Origin: Laspinema palackyanum D2a
Lineage (GTDB): Bacteria; Cyanobacteriota; Cyanobacteriia; Cyanobacteriales; Laspinemataceae
Reading direction: 5' to 3'
DNA: 64,000 bases
Assembly (NCBI GenBank): GCA_025370845.1
Contig: JAMXFF010000040.1
Span: 1 to 64,000 of the forward strand
Under the pieces are notes generated by a model that saw only the letters and a list, made by a program, of their open reading frames with translations, was not told the DNA's origin and did no database searches. How positions within the stretch are numbered: position 1 is the stretch's first letter; each line of letters starts with the position of its first letter. Of this stretch, positions 1-9,381 are shown piece by piece. A program made the translations under genes and the position numbers.

Positions 1-1872
1 TATCAGCACAACGCCATCACCCAGGTTTTAGAGGCGATCGCAGCGGGACGGGACCGGATTCTGCTGACGATGGCGACGGGGACCGGGAAAACCTTCATCG
101 CCTTCCAACTTGCCTGGAAACTATTCCAAAGCCGCTGGAACCTTAGCCGCGAACCCACCCGCCGTCCCCGAGTTTTATTTTTGGCCGATCGCAACATTCT
201 GGCAAACCAAGCCTTTAACTCATTCTCAGCCTTTCCCGATGATGCCCTAGTCCGCATCGACCCGGACGGCATCCGCAAACAGGGCAGAGTCCCGAAAAAT
301 GGCAGCGTCTTTTTCACCATCTTCCAAACCTTCATGACTGGGAAGGATGCCGAGGGAAATCCTACCCCCAACTTTGGCGATTATCCACCGGACTTTTTCG
401 ACTTCATCATCATTGACGAGTGCCACCGAGGGGGCGCGAACGACGAAAGCACCTGGCGCGGCATCCTGGACTACTTCGCCCCAGCGGTGCAGCTAGGACT
501 TACCGCCACCCCCAAACGAACCTACAACACCGACACCTACGCTTATTTTGGCGAACCCGTTTACACCTACTCGCTCAAAGATGGCATCAACGATGGATTC
601 CTGACCCCGTTTAAGGTTAAGCAGTTTGAGACCACGCTGGATGAATATGTTTACACTGCGGAAGATACTCTGATTGAAGGGGAAGCCGAGGAAGGCCGAC
701 TCTACACCGAGTCAGATTTTAACCGCATCATTGAGATTGAGGAGCGGGAAAGATATCGCGTCCGATTGCTGATGGAAAGTCTCAACCAGACCGAAAAAAC
801 CTTGGTTTTCTGTGCTAACCAAGACCACGCGCTGGCAATTCGCGACCTCATCAACCAGATGAAAATTAGTCCATCTGCGAACTACTGCGTCCGAGTCACT
901 GCAAACGATGGCGAGATTGGAAACCAACATCTCAAAACCTTTCAGGACAACGAGAAACGCATCCCCACTATTCTCACAACTTCTCACAAACTATCCACCG
1001 GCGTGGATGCCCGAAACGTCCGGAATATCGTGTTGCTACGCCCTATCAAGTCGATGATTGAGTTCAAGCAGATTATCGGACGCGGCACTCGACTCTATGA
1101 TGGCAAAGACTATTTCACCGTCTATGATTTCGTGGGAGCTTACCAGCATTTTAGTGACCCGGAATGGGACGGCGAACCGGAAACCCCCACGCCGATAACG
1201 CCTAGAGAAAAACGCCCCCGTTCCGAAAGCGATCGCCTAGAATCCGAACCGACCGAACCACAGGAACCGACGCAACGGCAAAAACTGAAAATCCAACTCG
1301 CTGACGGCAAAGAGCGCGAGATACAGCACACAATGGCAACCAGTTTTTGGAGTGCCGACGGGAAACCGCTATCCGCTGCTCAGTTTATCGAGCGTCTGTT
1401 TGGAGACCTGCCGGAATTGTTCCAGAATGAGACCGAACTGCGGGAACTCTGGAGCCTGCCGGACACCCGCGAGAAACTGTTGGAAGGGCTGGGAGAGAAA
1501 GGTTACGGCCCCCAGGAACTGACCGAAATCAGCCGGATTATTGACGCTGAAAAAAGCGATATCTATGACGTGCTGGCCTATATCGCCTACGCCTCAACTC
1601 CCCTAACTCGCAGGGAACGGGTTATGGGCCATAAACGCCTAATCTTCTTGGGCTACAACGACAAGCAACAGGAGTTTTTAGAGTTTGTCCTAGACCAGTA
1701 CATCAAAGAGGGGGTGAACGAACTCAATCCAGATAAATTACCTCAACTCATAGAACTCAAGTATCGCAGCATGGCTGATGCGGTGAAAGAACTGGACAGT
1801 ATCCGCGATATCCGCCAACTGTTTATTGGTTTCCAACGATACCTCTATGAAAAGGAGGATGCTATAGGATGA
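1..1872 (+). CDS. hsdR: Type I restriction enzyme R subunit, 5'-truncated by window edge
   Basis: ATP-dependent translocase and endonuclease subunit of a type I restriction-modification complex acting on unmethylated DNA. The frame is open from base 1, so the N-terminal nuclease domain lies outside the window. Visible in order are a Q-type motif (YQHNAI, at the left edge), Walker A MATGTGKT, motif II DECHR, motif III TATPKR, and helicase motif VI around IIGRGTRLYDG. The C-terminal quarter, with YDVLAYIAYASTPLTRRERV, looks like the EcoEI-type HsdR C-terminal domain. No partner subunit lies downstream. The matching hsdM begins at the other end of the window on the same strand, which suggests a circular molecule. 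Confidence 0.93.
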   Translation, partial: YQHNAITQVLEAIAAGRDRILLTMATGTGKTFIAFQLAWKLFQSRWNLSREPTRRPRVLFLADRNILANQAFNSFSAFPDDALVRIDPDGIRKQGRVPKNGSVFFTIFQTFMTGKDAEGNPTPNFGDYPPDFFDFIIIDECHRGGANDESTWRGILDYFAPAVQLGLTATPKRTYNTDTYAYFGEPVYTYSLKDGINDGFLTPFKVKQFETTLDEYVYTAEDTLIEGEAEEGRLYTESDFNRIIEIEERERYRVRLLMESLNQTEKTLVFCANQDHALAIRDLINQMKISPSANYCVRVTANDGEIGNQHLKTFQDNEKRIPTILTTSHKLSTGVDARNVRNIVLLRPIKSMIEFKQIIGRGTRLYDGKDYFTVYDFVGAYQHFSDPEWDGEPETPTPITPREKRPRSESDRLESEPTEPQEPTQRQKLKIQLADGKEREIQHTMATSFWSADGKPLSAAQFIERLFGDLPELFQNETELRELWSLPDTREKLLEGLGEKGYGPQELTEISRIIDAEKSDIYDVLAYIAYASTPLTRRERVMGHKRLIFLGYNDKQQEFLEFVLDQYIKEGVNELNPDKLPQLIELKYRSMADAVKELDSIRDIRQLFIGFQRYLYEKEDAIG

Positions 1873-2155
1873 GCAGTTTAAGGCTATGGGGAAGAATGCG
1901 ATCGCCTCCTTCCAACCCGACCCAACCCGGCCCCACCAGTACGCACCGGCTTCTACGGGTTCCGGTTTTCCAAACTGTCAGCACTGATAGTTTAGGCAAC
2001 GGATATCGGACCGGGATGCGATCGCCTCTCAACCCTGAGAGTTATCCCCTGGACAACGGGCCCGGATGAAAAAGGCGATCGGCAAGATAATCGAAACCAC
2101 CGAGTCACCGCCGCCCAATGGCAGCGAGTTTATAAAGGTTAGGAGTCCCCAGTTT

Positions 2156-2899
2156 ATGCAAAACGTGCAGAATGTCAACCAATTCGAGCCTGAAAACAAA
2201 TGCCCTGACTGTGTTTTTATGAGGTTGGAGCTTGAGTCAGGAAGGATAGAAGGTCTATTAAAAAAAGAAGTGAAATCACTTAACCTTTTCCTGACTCTTA
2301 ATTTCAATTGGCAAGAAGAAGAGATAAAAGGAGGCACAATTCGGTTTGGAGTAAAAAAGGGGACTTTAAAAATCACTTTAAATAATTGTACAAGCGCTTA
2401 TAAATCCAGGAAATTTGTTAAAAAATTAGAGTCGGATATTGAAGTAGAAACAGTAATAAAAGATGCTAACGAGCATAAAATATCACCAAGCATATCTATT
2501 TCTTTAAAAGAAATTTTAAAAGGACAAATGGGATTAGAATCTAAGCATAATAGAGAAGAAAGCCACAAATTTAAAACTACAGTATGCCAAATTTCTGCTA
2601 AAGGCTCTGAAAATAAACCTACCTGGGATTTTGTGGTGGAAGATGGTCATCCATGTTTAATTGGAGGGATAGTTGGAGAAACATTAGCCGAGCTAGAAAT
2701 CACGGATAATCCTTGCATGATAGAAGCAGGTTTTGCTACATCTAGCAAAAACATATCTGTAGAAAACGTCGATGGAATTGTGCTTAAAAATCTTAGCCAA
2801 AACAAAAGAAAAACACTGGAAGAAATTCTTATTAAAAAATTTGTATTAAATTCTAAAACTCAACCTTATTTAAGCAAACAGGAGCTAAGGCATGGCTAA
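2156..2899 (+). CDS. AT-rich hypothetical protein coupled to a pentapeptide-repeat gene
   Basis: Unrecognised protein of about 247 residues, probably rich in beta strands, with an early CPDC pair. The frame extends upstream to an ATG at 2066, but that extension is HIP1 and repeat read-through. I prefer the ATG at 2156, which has AGGAG ten bases upstream. The gene is markedly AT-rich against its neighbours, which suggests separate acquisition. Its 3' end overlaps the start of the pentapeptide gene by 8 bases, so the two are probably translated together. The location beside hsdR fits a defence-type pair, but no function can be assigned. Confidence 0.75.
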   Translation: MQNVQNVNQFEPENKCPDCVFMRLELESGRIEGLLKKEVKSLNLFLTLNFNWQEEEIKGGTIRFGVKKGTLKITLNNCTSAYKSRKFVKKLESDIEVETVIKDANEHKISPSISISLKEILKGQMGLESKHNREESHKFKTTVCQISAKGSENKPTWDFVVEDGHPCLIGGIVGETLAELEITDNPCMIEAGFATSSKNISVENVDGIVLKNLSQNKRKTLEEILIKKFVLNSKTQPYLSKQELRHG

Positions 2900-4073
2900 T
2901 TACATTTCCGATGAAGAACGTAAAGAAATAGAAAACATTACCGAACAAATAGCCTCTGCTGAAACAGAGAACATGGCGGAACTAGCTAAGATAGCTGGTT
3001 TAGATATTTGCCGTGACTTTGCCGGATCTGATTTAAGTGGGACTGATTTGAGCGGATTGGATTTAAGAGGTGCTGATTTTGAAGAGACTAATTTAGAGGG
3101 TGCTAATTTAAGGCGAGCTGGCCTGAGAGAAGCTCACCTGAGTAGAGCTGACCTGAGTAGGGCTGACCTGACTGGGGCTGACCTGAGTAGGGCTGACCTG
3201 AGTAGGGCTGACTTGAGAAAAGCTGACCTGAGTAGGGCTGACCTGAGTAGGGCTGACCTGACTGGAACTAACATGAGTGGGGCTGACTTGAGTGGGGCTG
3301 ACCTGAGTAGGGCTGACCTGACTGGGGCTGACCTGACTGGGGCTGACCTGAGTAGGGCTAACCTGAGTAGGGCTGACCTGACCGATGCTAACCTGAGAGA
3401 AGCTCACCTGACTGGGGCTGACCTGGGAGAAGCTCACCTACCTGGGGCTCACCTACCTGGGGCTCACCTGAGTATGGCTTGCCTGAGTAGGGCTAACATG
3501 AGAGGGGCTGACCTGACTTGGACTTGGCTGAATTGGGCTAACCTGAGAGAGGCTAGACTGGAAGAGGCTAGACTGGAAGAGGCTAGACTAGAATGGGCTA
3601 ACCTGATAGAAGCTCACCTAATGAGGGCTAACCTGAGAAAGGCTAGACTGGAAGGGGCTAACCTGATGAGGGCTAACCTGAGGAAGGCTGACATGATAGA
3701 AGCTCACCTAATGAGGGCTGACCTGAGAAATGCTGACCTGGGAGAGGCTGACCTGAGAAATGCTAACTTGATAGATACTGTCATGGTTGAGACTAACCTG
3801 GGTGGGACTAACCTGGGTGGGGCTTATCTGATAGGGGCTTATTTGATAAGGGCTGACCTGAGTAGGGCTAGACTGGGAGGGGCTGACCTGAGAAATGCTG
3901 ACCTGAGAGAGGCTAATCTGAGTGAGGCTGATCTTGAAAACACCACAGTTTTCAGATCTTTATTCGGAAACAATCAAGGCATTGATGAAGCTCTAAAAAC
4001 TGCTCTAATCGAAAAAGGTGCAATTTTTGAAGATTCCCTAGCCGATCGCTCCCGCACCCTAACCCCCGTCTAA
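2892..4073 (+). CDS. Pentapeptide-repeat protein
   Basis: About 393 residues. A short helical N-terminus (residues 1-45) is followed by about 60 consecutive A(D/N)LSR-type pentapeptides and a 35-residue non-repeat tail. The family folds into a right-handed quadrilateral beta helix; some members mimic DNA and bind gyrase, most are uncharacterised. The start is fixed by GGAG eight bases upstream and by overlap with the preceding gene. The 15-bp coding units are nearly identical in DNA, including synonymous positions, which implies recent tandem expansion. No enzymatic domain is visible. Confidence 0.9.
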   Translation: MANYISDEERKEIENITEQIASAETENMAELAKIAGLDICRDFAGSDLSGTDLSGLDLRGADFEETNLEGANLRRAGLREAHLSRADLSRADLTGADLSRADLSRADLRKADLSRADLSRADLTGTNMSGADLSGADLSRADLTGADLTGADLSRANLSRADLTDANLREAHLTGADLGEAHLPGAHLPGAHLSMACLSRANMRGADLTWTWLNWANLREARLEEARLEEARLEWANLIEAHLMRANLRKARLEGANLMRANLRKADMIEAHLMRADLRNADLGEADLRNANLIDTVMVETNLGGTNLGGAYLIGAYLIRADLSRARLGGADLRNADLREANLSEADLENTTVFRSLFGNNQGIDEALKTALIEKGAIFEDSLADRSRTLTPV

Positions 4074-5076
4074 CCCAGCACCTTCCCCACCCACCGAGTT
4101 GGTTACCAAGCAAATCGACACGGCTAAACTGTCACCTCCGACAGTTTGGAAGATGCCGGACCGGGATGCGATCGCCTAACCTGTCACCTCCGACAGTTTG
4201 GAAGGTAAGCTCATCTCAGACCCCAGGGGCGGTAAGCGAAGCTATCCCGTAGGGAATCGCCTCTCTCCAACCGGCAACCCCACAGCTTCCCCCAGCCACT
4301 TCGGACGCCATGCCGCACAGTCCAACCGGATAAGGCCCGACCGTTTCCAGCTTGCCTCGGATGCTTTCATGCGATCGCCTCTCTCAAACTGTTACCCCTA
4401 GCAGGTAGTGGGGCAAAATATCAGACCGGCGGGGCGACGAGCTTTCCCGATAACTGTCAGAGTTGACACTTATCCAACGACACTCAACTTTTAGGCGATC
4501 GCAACTTCCCCCGCTTATTCTCCACCAACTCCTAAACCCCAGGACAACCTCGACTCCCAACGGCGCAATTCCGGCCAACAACAACCGCCGCCAATCCGCT
4601 GGGAATAGAGACTATCCCGCTCAAGTTACCTCCACGGATGGATTCCCAGACCCGACGAGTCCGGTAGATTAAAAGCATAAGAAAAACAAAAACCCGTTAA
4701 CACAGACCGCGCAGGTCTTTTTAAAAACTGATATAACAGACAATCCCGCTAGACTAGCTCTGGCGGGATTGTTGCGTTGGGGGTCGCCCCGGGATGCCGT
4801 GCTGTTGACTCGGTTGGTGGGACTGGCTCAGAAGCCGCTAGAGACCGAGGAAGATTGGCAGCAGTTTGAGACAGTTTGGGGGAAACTGGATAAAACAGAG
4901 TGAGGCGATCGCATCTCCCGATAAGTGTTGGGGCTGACAGTTATCCACCGAAACTCAACTTTCAGGCGATCGATTCTCTCCAACTGTTAGCCGTAGCAGT
5001 TAATGGGGCAAACTGGTAGGGGACCGGGGAGGCGATCGGCTTTCTCGATAACTGTCGGACCTGACAGTTAGAAGTG
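4074..5076. repeat. Non-coding repeat cluster with 24-bp palindromes and HIP1
   Basis: About 1 kb without a convincing gene. It holds several copies or half-copies of the 24-bp palindrome (near 4128, 4182, 4447, 4922, 5051), HIP1 octamers and one copy of a dispersed motif read as CTATCCCGTAGGGAATCGCC (about 4239-4260). A weak hairpin plus T-run lies at 4704-4722. A 9-bp perfect inverted repeat lies at 4741-4749 and 4763-4771. Confidence 0.7.
4769..4903 (+). pseudogene. Possible remnant or tiny gene of 44 residues
   Basis: An open stretch ending at TGA 4903 reads as a protein-like sequence with a LVGLAQKPLETEEDWQQFE core. There is no ATG in frame; only TTG codons at 4769 and 4772 could start it, and no ribosome binding site is evident. 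It may be the end of a decayed gene. Protein-like composition is the only support. Confidence 0.25.
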
Positions 5077-5856
5077 TTAGGGGTCAAGGGATGGTTGGTT
5101 GTTACGCAAAACATAACTCCAACCCTTGTTAATATAGCCTTTGCTCTCTCTACTTTCTTTACTTTCAACTGGCTGTTGTGAAAAGTCAATTAATAATTCA
5201 TCATTTTCCTTATTAACAGTAATTGGTGCTTGATAATACTTAGCAGCAAAGCGATTAAGCAAATTATCTCCGCTTCTAAATTTTTTCTCCCTATCAATTG
5301 CTGTAGATAATATTAAAAGGTCATTAATAGTATTACGAATATCGGCTTTACAGTTGTGTTCAGATACAAATTTTGAAAACAAGTTCAAAGCCTGATCTAT
5401 TGCTGACCTTGTTAGTGAGTAACAGTAATAATCGTTCTCAAAAATATATTTTAATCGCTTTAAGATATTTTTTTGCTCTTTTTTTGGTAAATAGGCAATG
5501 CTCATTTTGTATATATTAAGGTGCTTTTTATTAATGATTTCGGCAATTGCCTCGTTTCCGAATTCCCGATACGGTGCAAATTGATTGTTAAAATCAATGA
5601 CTATCTGATCTGTTTGAAAAGCGCGCATTCGCGCCGCTTTATGGTCTTTAAAGTGTTTAGGCACAACAAAATTGCTGTCCTCTGCAACGGAAAAATGAGA
5701 AAGATATTTAGCTGGATGAATAACGTAATAATCAGATTCATCTACTAAAAACTCATTAGCCGTAATTGATGAGATTGCTAATCTTTCGTCTTGATTACGC
5801 TTCTCACGTCCATTAAATTGGTATGATAGTATGTTTGTGTCAACAATCAAATCCAC
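5077..5856 (-). CDS. PIN-domain protein, putative ribonuclease
   Basis: About 259 residues. The N-terminus has the PIN signature DLIVDTNIL with the first acidic residue. An E in the TANEFL segment and NDLLILSTAI near residue 190 match later acidic positions of the PIN fold, so a metal-dependent RNase is likely. The frame extends to a TTG at 5871, but GTG at 5856 is preferred because GGAG lies nine bases upstream. The protein is longer than a typical VapC (about 130 residues) and no antitoxin partner is adjacent. The gene is AT-rich and its last 30 codons approach a palindromic repeat. Confidence 0.72.
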   Translation of the reverse strand: MDLIVDTNILSYQFNGREKRNQDERLAISSITANEFLVDESDYYVIHPAKYLSHFSVAEDSNFVVPKHFKDHKAARMRAFQTDQIVIDFNNQFAPYREFGNEAIAEIINKKHLNIYKMSIAYLPKKEQKNILKRLKYIFENDYYCYSLTRSAIDQALNLFSKFVSEHNCKADIRNTINDLLILSTAIDREKKFRSGDNLLNRFAAKYYQAPITVNKENDELLIDFSQQPVESKESRESKGYINKGWSYVLRNNQPSLDP

Positions 5857-6028
5857 AACTAATTTCTCCAAAAACTAGAAGCCTAACTATTTATTAGCCA
5901 CAATTGCAGGACAACTGCTCTCCGAGAGGTGTTGTCAAGCGCTTCGGTCTAACTCCGATACTATGGGTATTATCCTACAACTGCTTGATAATAATCTAAT
6001 TGAGAGACTTTTACCGCAACCCGGCATC

Positions 6029-6589
6029 ATGGACCAACTCAGCTTATTCGACCATTCCCCAGAACCCACTCAGAAACAACAAAAACTGGAGATGAGCCGG
6101 GACCAGTTTATCCAGTGGAAACGGCAAATCGCCAGTCACCAACAAGCCACCCGGGAAACGTACCCCCAACAATCCACGCTATTCGACACCGGAGTAAACC
6201 AGTTTGACCCCCAGGGGATAGACCCGTTCGGGCTGAAACAGTACGCAACCAGGTTTTATGACCTCGCTGAGATGCGACTGGGCCAGGAAGGGGACCCCTG
6301 CATCTACTTCCTCCTTGATAATGCGTCTCACCTTATTCTATACATAGGGGAGACAATCCACTCAAACCAACGCTGGAAAGGCGGGCATCATGTCCAAGAA
6401 TACTTGGCAAAATATGTGCAATTAAACCGCAAATACGCCTTAGAAGTGCTGCCCGTTCTAGCTTTCGAGTGGGGCGCACCGGCAGAAACCAGGCTGAGGC
6501 AAAAGATGGAATACTCGCTTATCAAAAAGTGGAAAGCGCCGTTTAATAAGGAAAATCGAGCGCAGTGGGGTCACCCGTTCGGGGAGTGA
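6029..6589 (+). CDS. GIY-YIG nuclease-fold protein with N-terminal clamp-like motif
   Basis: About 186 residues from ATG 6029; an upstream ATG at 5963 is possible but neither start has a strong ribosome site. The C-terminal half carries CIYFLLD...LILYIGET, then QRWKGGHH with the expected arginine, an EYSLIKKWKAPFN segment with glutamate and asparagine, and so the GIY-YIG catalytic set. The N-terminus from 6029 is MDQLSLFD, which matches the bacterial beta-clamp binding pentapeptide QL(S/D)LF. This supports the 6029 start and suggests action with the replisome. Cleavage target is unknown. Confidence 0.8.
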   Translation: MDQLSLFDHSPEPTQKQQKLEMSRDQFIQWKRQIASHQQATRETYPQQSTLFDTGVNQFDPQGIDPFGLKQYATRFYDLAEMRLGQEGDPCIYFLLDNASHLILYIGETIHSNQRWKGGHHVQEYLAKYVQLNRKYALEVLPVLAFEWGAPAETRLRQKMEYSLIKKWKAPFNKENRAQWGHPFGE

Positions 6590-6596
6590 AGAGGCA

Positions 6597-6622
6597 TCAA
6601 AAAGCCCCTGGTTAGGGGGCTG
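6597..6622 (-). terminator. Rho-independent terminator
   Basis: A GC-rich hairpin (CCCCT / AGGGG around a four-base loop) is followed on the minus strand by five T residues. It lies just beyond the stop of the minus-strand membrane protein gene at 6629 and also between the two convergent genes. Confidence 0.75.
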
Positions 6623-6628
6623 TGTCAC

Positions 6629-6985
6629 TTAGAATGTGTTACCTAGAAAGCGACCCAATAAAGCGCATAAAGTAATCTTAATCTGCCCCAATTCTAGGGA
6701 AACCCCTTTCCAGGATTTTGCTCTTAAAAAACATCCCCCACTCAGCCCAGTGGACATGGCGAATAAGTAAGGAGCCATTTGGAGTGTCTCTGCTGAATAA
6801 TAATTGCCGTACCAAACCAAGAAACCCGCAAAAATCCACACAGAGAATAAGTGACGGCTTTTACAGCTACAGCTAAGAAAAAAGGCAGCCAGAAAAGATG
6901 CTGCAACTGTGACCACAAATAATCCGTCAAATAAAATGTTAATGAAAGCGTTAGTCAGGGCCATAAACTGGTCAATTGAGGTCAT
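6629..6985 (-). CDS. Small integral membrane protein
   Basis: 118 residues with about three hydrophobic segments (near residues 15-38, 45-62 and 75-90). A run of FFLSCSCKSRH separates the first two. I do not recognise the family. It lies downstream of the ATPase-like gene on the same strand, about 140 bases away, and ends at a terminator. It may share the membrane context of that ATPase, which also has C-terminal membrane segments. Confidence 0.6.
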   Translation of the reverse strand: MTSIDQFMALTNAFINILFDGLFVVTVAASFLAAFFLSCSCKSRHLFSVWIFAGFLVWYGNYYSAETLQMAPYLFAMSTGLSGGCFLRAKSWKGVSLELGQIKITLCALLGRFLGNTF

Positions 6986-7123
6986 TTTAATATTTCCATT
7001 TTGGAGAACATTTATTATTTTAGCGCGTGATTTTCCTGCATGATTGGTAATGAATATTGGATGCCATCACGTCGTTAATTAGGTCCCAATCTAGCACCAT
7101 CAAGATATCAAAAACCCTGAAAC

Positions 7124-7999
7124 TCACTGCCCAAGGCGTTTGCGAGTTCCCTTGATTTGGCCGAGTTGCTTCAGCCCCATCAGAAGCATAAACGCCAACC
7201 CGCCAAAAATCTGGATATCGCGCTGCCCGGTCCCCATGCCGACATACCTCATGGCGGAAAACGAAATCAAAAACACCAGCCAAAGTGAGGTGACGTTTAT
7301 ATACTGTGTATGCTCTGCCTTCTCATCATGAATCCCGAGGGAGTGGCGCTTAATCACCTGCTTCGCCATCAACGGGGACCGTCCGGCTTGGGGTGCAAGG
7401 TCAGCAAGTTCGGATTCACTGAGATTTAATCCCCGTGCTTGAGCTTCCGATCGCATCACTTCCCGGATATGTTTTTCGCTGGGGGGTTCGAGTTCGACCT
7501 CAATCATGTCCAGGAAAATATCGCGCTTCGGATTCAACACGGCAAAACAACAAACCCTCACCCCGTTAGAGATTGCATCCTCAAGCCAATATCGAACGCC
7601 AGTGGTTAGTCTTCTGGCTTCGGGGAAAATCAGCAAAGTGTCCGAGTTCATCCGGTCGAGTAACGCCTCTTTCAACTCATCCATTGTGAGTGAACGTTCC
7701 CCAACTGGCTCACCCTCGCGATTAAGTTTGGGTTCGCTGATATCCACATCCAACTGTTCAGCCAGCCGGTGAAAGAATTTTTTCCCGCTGCCTTTGTAAG
7801 TGGCGATCGCCACGTCAAGTTCCCCGGCGAACTCATCAACAATCCGAGTAACGAATTCAGACCCCCCAACTCCAGACTCAGCCAGCACGAGAACTGACTC
7901 GCTGCGCCGGAGAGCCTGAGTAACTAATTGAAATTCCTTGTGGTTTAGCTGCGTTTCCTCTGAGCTTTGATAGCTTCTGCCAGATGAGCCGCCGCCCAT
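7124..7999 (-). CDS. ATPase-like protein with degenerate P-loop and C-terminal membrane segments
   Basis: About 291 residues. The first 200 resemble an AAA/ExeA-type ATPase, with LVLAESGVGGSEF where GxxGxGKS is expected and TLLIFPEARRL as a Walker B-like strand. The P-loop lysine is missing, so ATP hydrolysis is doubtful. Residues about 230-275 form two hydrophobic segments. The called start lies 55 bases inside the upstream gene, in another frame; a start just after that gene's stop would be shorter but has no clear codon. Overlap indicates co-transcription. Confidence 0.68.
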   Translation of the reverse strand: MGGGSSGRSYQSSEETQLNHKEFQLVTQALRRSESVLVLAESGVGGSEFVTRIVDEFAGELDVAIATYKGSGKKFFHRLAEQLDVDISEPKLNREGEPVGERSLTMDELKEALLDRMNSDTLLIFPEARRLTTGVRYWLEDAISNGVRVCCFAVLNPKRDIFLDMIEVELEPPSEKHIREVMRSEAQARGLNLSESELADLAPQAGRSPLMAKQVIKRHSLGIHDEKAEHTQYINVTSLWLVFLISFSAMRYVGMGTGQRDIQIFGGLAFMLLMGLKQLGQIKGTRKRLGQ

Positions 8000-8517
8000 T
8001 CCCGGTTGATTAACTCCGGGGACTCCTCGAAAAAAAGTTGCTCTTTTAAATCCTCGTCCAAGTCATCAGGATTAGAGATATATCCAGCCGTCAGCCGGTT
8101 ACTCGCTTCCGCCAAAACCGCCGCCGCCCGACTCTGAGCTGCACGGTCAAACCGCCGCATTGAGTCTTGGTTGCGATCGCCTGAAACTGCCTCATTGATT
8201 TCCTGCTGGGTTGACTTGCGCTGGATTTTTCCTTGGGGTGCAGCGGTCACCAACTCGCCCGCTTCTTCTTGGTTGGACTGGTTAGCTTCTTGTTCATGCT
8301 CCATGAACCCAGTCATCGCACCAGTTTCTTGAATCCAGTTGTGGAGGTTATCCAACCGTTCAACCTCTTCGACTTCCAGAAAAGCCCTTTTAGTTTCCGG
8401 GTCTTTTTTAGCTTTTATTTGCAAGAATTCAAGCCGTTTGTAATAAGCATCCTTGCCAACTCCCCAGCGTTCCATCAATTCGTTTGGAGTGAAGCGAATC
8501 TGGTCGGTGCTTTGCAT
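7945..8517 (-). CDS. Helix-turn-helix-like plasmid protein
   Basis: 190 residues from ATG 8517, chosen over a TTG at 8532 because AGGA lies eight bases upstream. The N-terminus (IRFTPNELMERWGVGKDAYYKRLEFL) looks like a helix-turn-helix, followed by a long charged, probably helical region. It overlaps the ATPase-like gene downstream. A DNA-binding partner of that ATPase is plausible; no family name is assigned. Confidence 0.65.
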   Translation of the reverse strand: MQSTDQIRFTPNELMERWGVGKDAYYKRLEFLQIKAKKDPETKRAFLEVEEVERLDNLHNWIQETGAMTGFMEHEQEANQSNQEEAGELVTAAPQGKIQRKSTQQEINEAVSGDRNQDSMRRFDRAAQSRAAAVLAEASNRLTAGYISNPDDLDEDLKEQLFFEESPELINREWAAAHLAEAIKAQRKRS

Positions 8518-8532
8518 AATTTTTTTCCTCAA

Positions 8533-9174
8533 GCCGTTGCATATTATGGATTTGTGAATTGAGAAAAATTTTAACCACTTAGACCCGAATCGGCAACCTT
8601 CGCCACCGACTCACCCGAAACCCGACCCGAAACTCATCACCACAACTGAGGCGACAGTCTAGGGAGCCAAAATCCTTGCGTAACTAAGTAAAAATCCTCA
8701 GCCGAAATAACTGTCAGAAGTGACACTTATCTGAAGGGGTCGAATTCATCCAGCCAAAAATAACTGTTAGCTCTGAGAGTTATCTGAAAAGTTGGCGAAC
8801 CAGTCAACCCGATAACTGTTAGGTCTGACAGTTTGGAGAACCAGTTGAACCAACCCAGACCCAACCCAACCGGATTGATTCAGTTCGATAGGCGATCGCT
8901 GAAGGGGTGAGCACCGATCGCCGCTGGATGAAACGAGCTTTGAGTCCGCTCCGAACCTAGTGATCGGTCACGAAACACTCCAGCCGATTTATCTCGGGAA
9001 TCACCGGCGGGGAAAAAGCTCGAATGGATTCGGTTCCCCTGGGGGCGAACATCACCAATAACTATCAGGGCTGAGAGTTTGGAGAGAGTTGCGATCGCCT
9101 GCCGGTGGCAGAACCCCATCGGATTGGTTTAGTTCGATAGGCGATCGCATCACCGGGGTAAGCAACGGGCTGGG
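8533..9174. repeat. Non-coding repeat cluster
   Basis: Intergenic stretch with at least four 24-bp palindromes (about 8699, 8759, 8812 and 9058), HIP1 octamers and a motif around CGGCGGGGAAAAAGCTCGAATGG that recurs near 9540 and 9730. Open frames here are repeat read-through. The first 40 bases hold the leader of the minus-strand gene. Confidence 0.65.
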
Positions 9175-9381
9175 TCACCGCTCGGCAACGGCCCCTATCC
9201 TGAGTTGCCAATGATTCTTGGACGCCTCGCAGTCGGGACAAACATCCACGGTGTCGCCGCCATGATTCCGACAAATCAGAAAAAAGGAAAGCTGACGAGC
9301 ATGAAGTCGGCAGATGGGGCGATCGCAATTTTCCCCGTCGCATAATAGAGTTGCAAGGTTATCGCAAAAATCGCACTTCAT
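9175..9381 (-). CDS. Small cysteine-rich zinc-binding protein
   Basis: 68 residues, MKCDFCDNLATLLCDGENCD at the start, with further C and H residues in the CRLHAR, ICRNHGG and VCPDC segments. The spacing suggests two zinc sites of B-box or ZnF type. The start at 9381 has GGAGG nine bases upstream, which supports a real gene inside a repeat-dense region. Function is unknown; a protein-protein or nucleic-acid contact role is likely for such folds. Confidence 0.7.
   Translation of the reverse strand: MKCDFCDNLATLLCDGENCDRPICRLHARQLSFFLICRNHGGDTVDVCPDCEASKNHWQLRIGAVAER

Noticed and set aside
1869-2069. Open frame overlapping the end of hsdR
   Set aside because: Consists of HIP1 and palindrome read-through, with no protein-like composition or ribosome site.
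3108-3437. Open frame on the minus strand with repeated VSPTQ units
   Set aside because: It is the antisense of the 15-bp pentapeptide units. The repeat structure alone keeps it open, and no ribosome site is present.
4741-4771. Terminator at the 9-bp inverted repeat
   Set aside because: No T-run follows on either strand.
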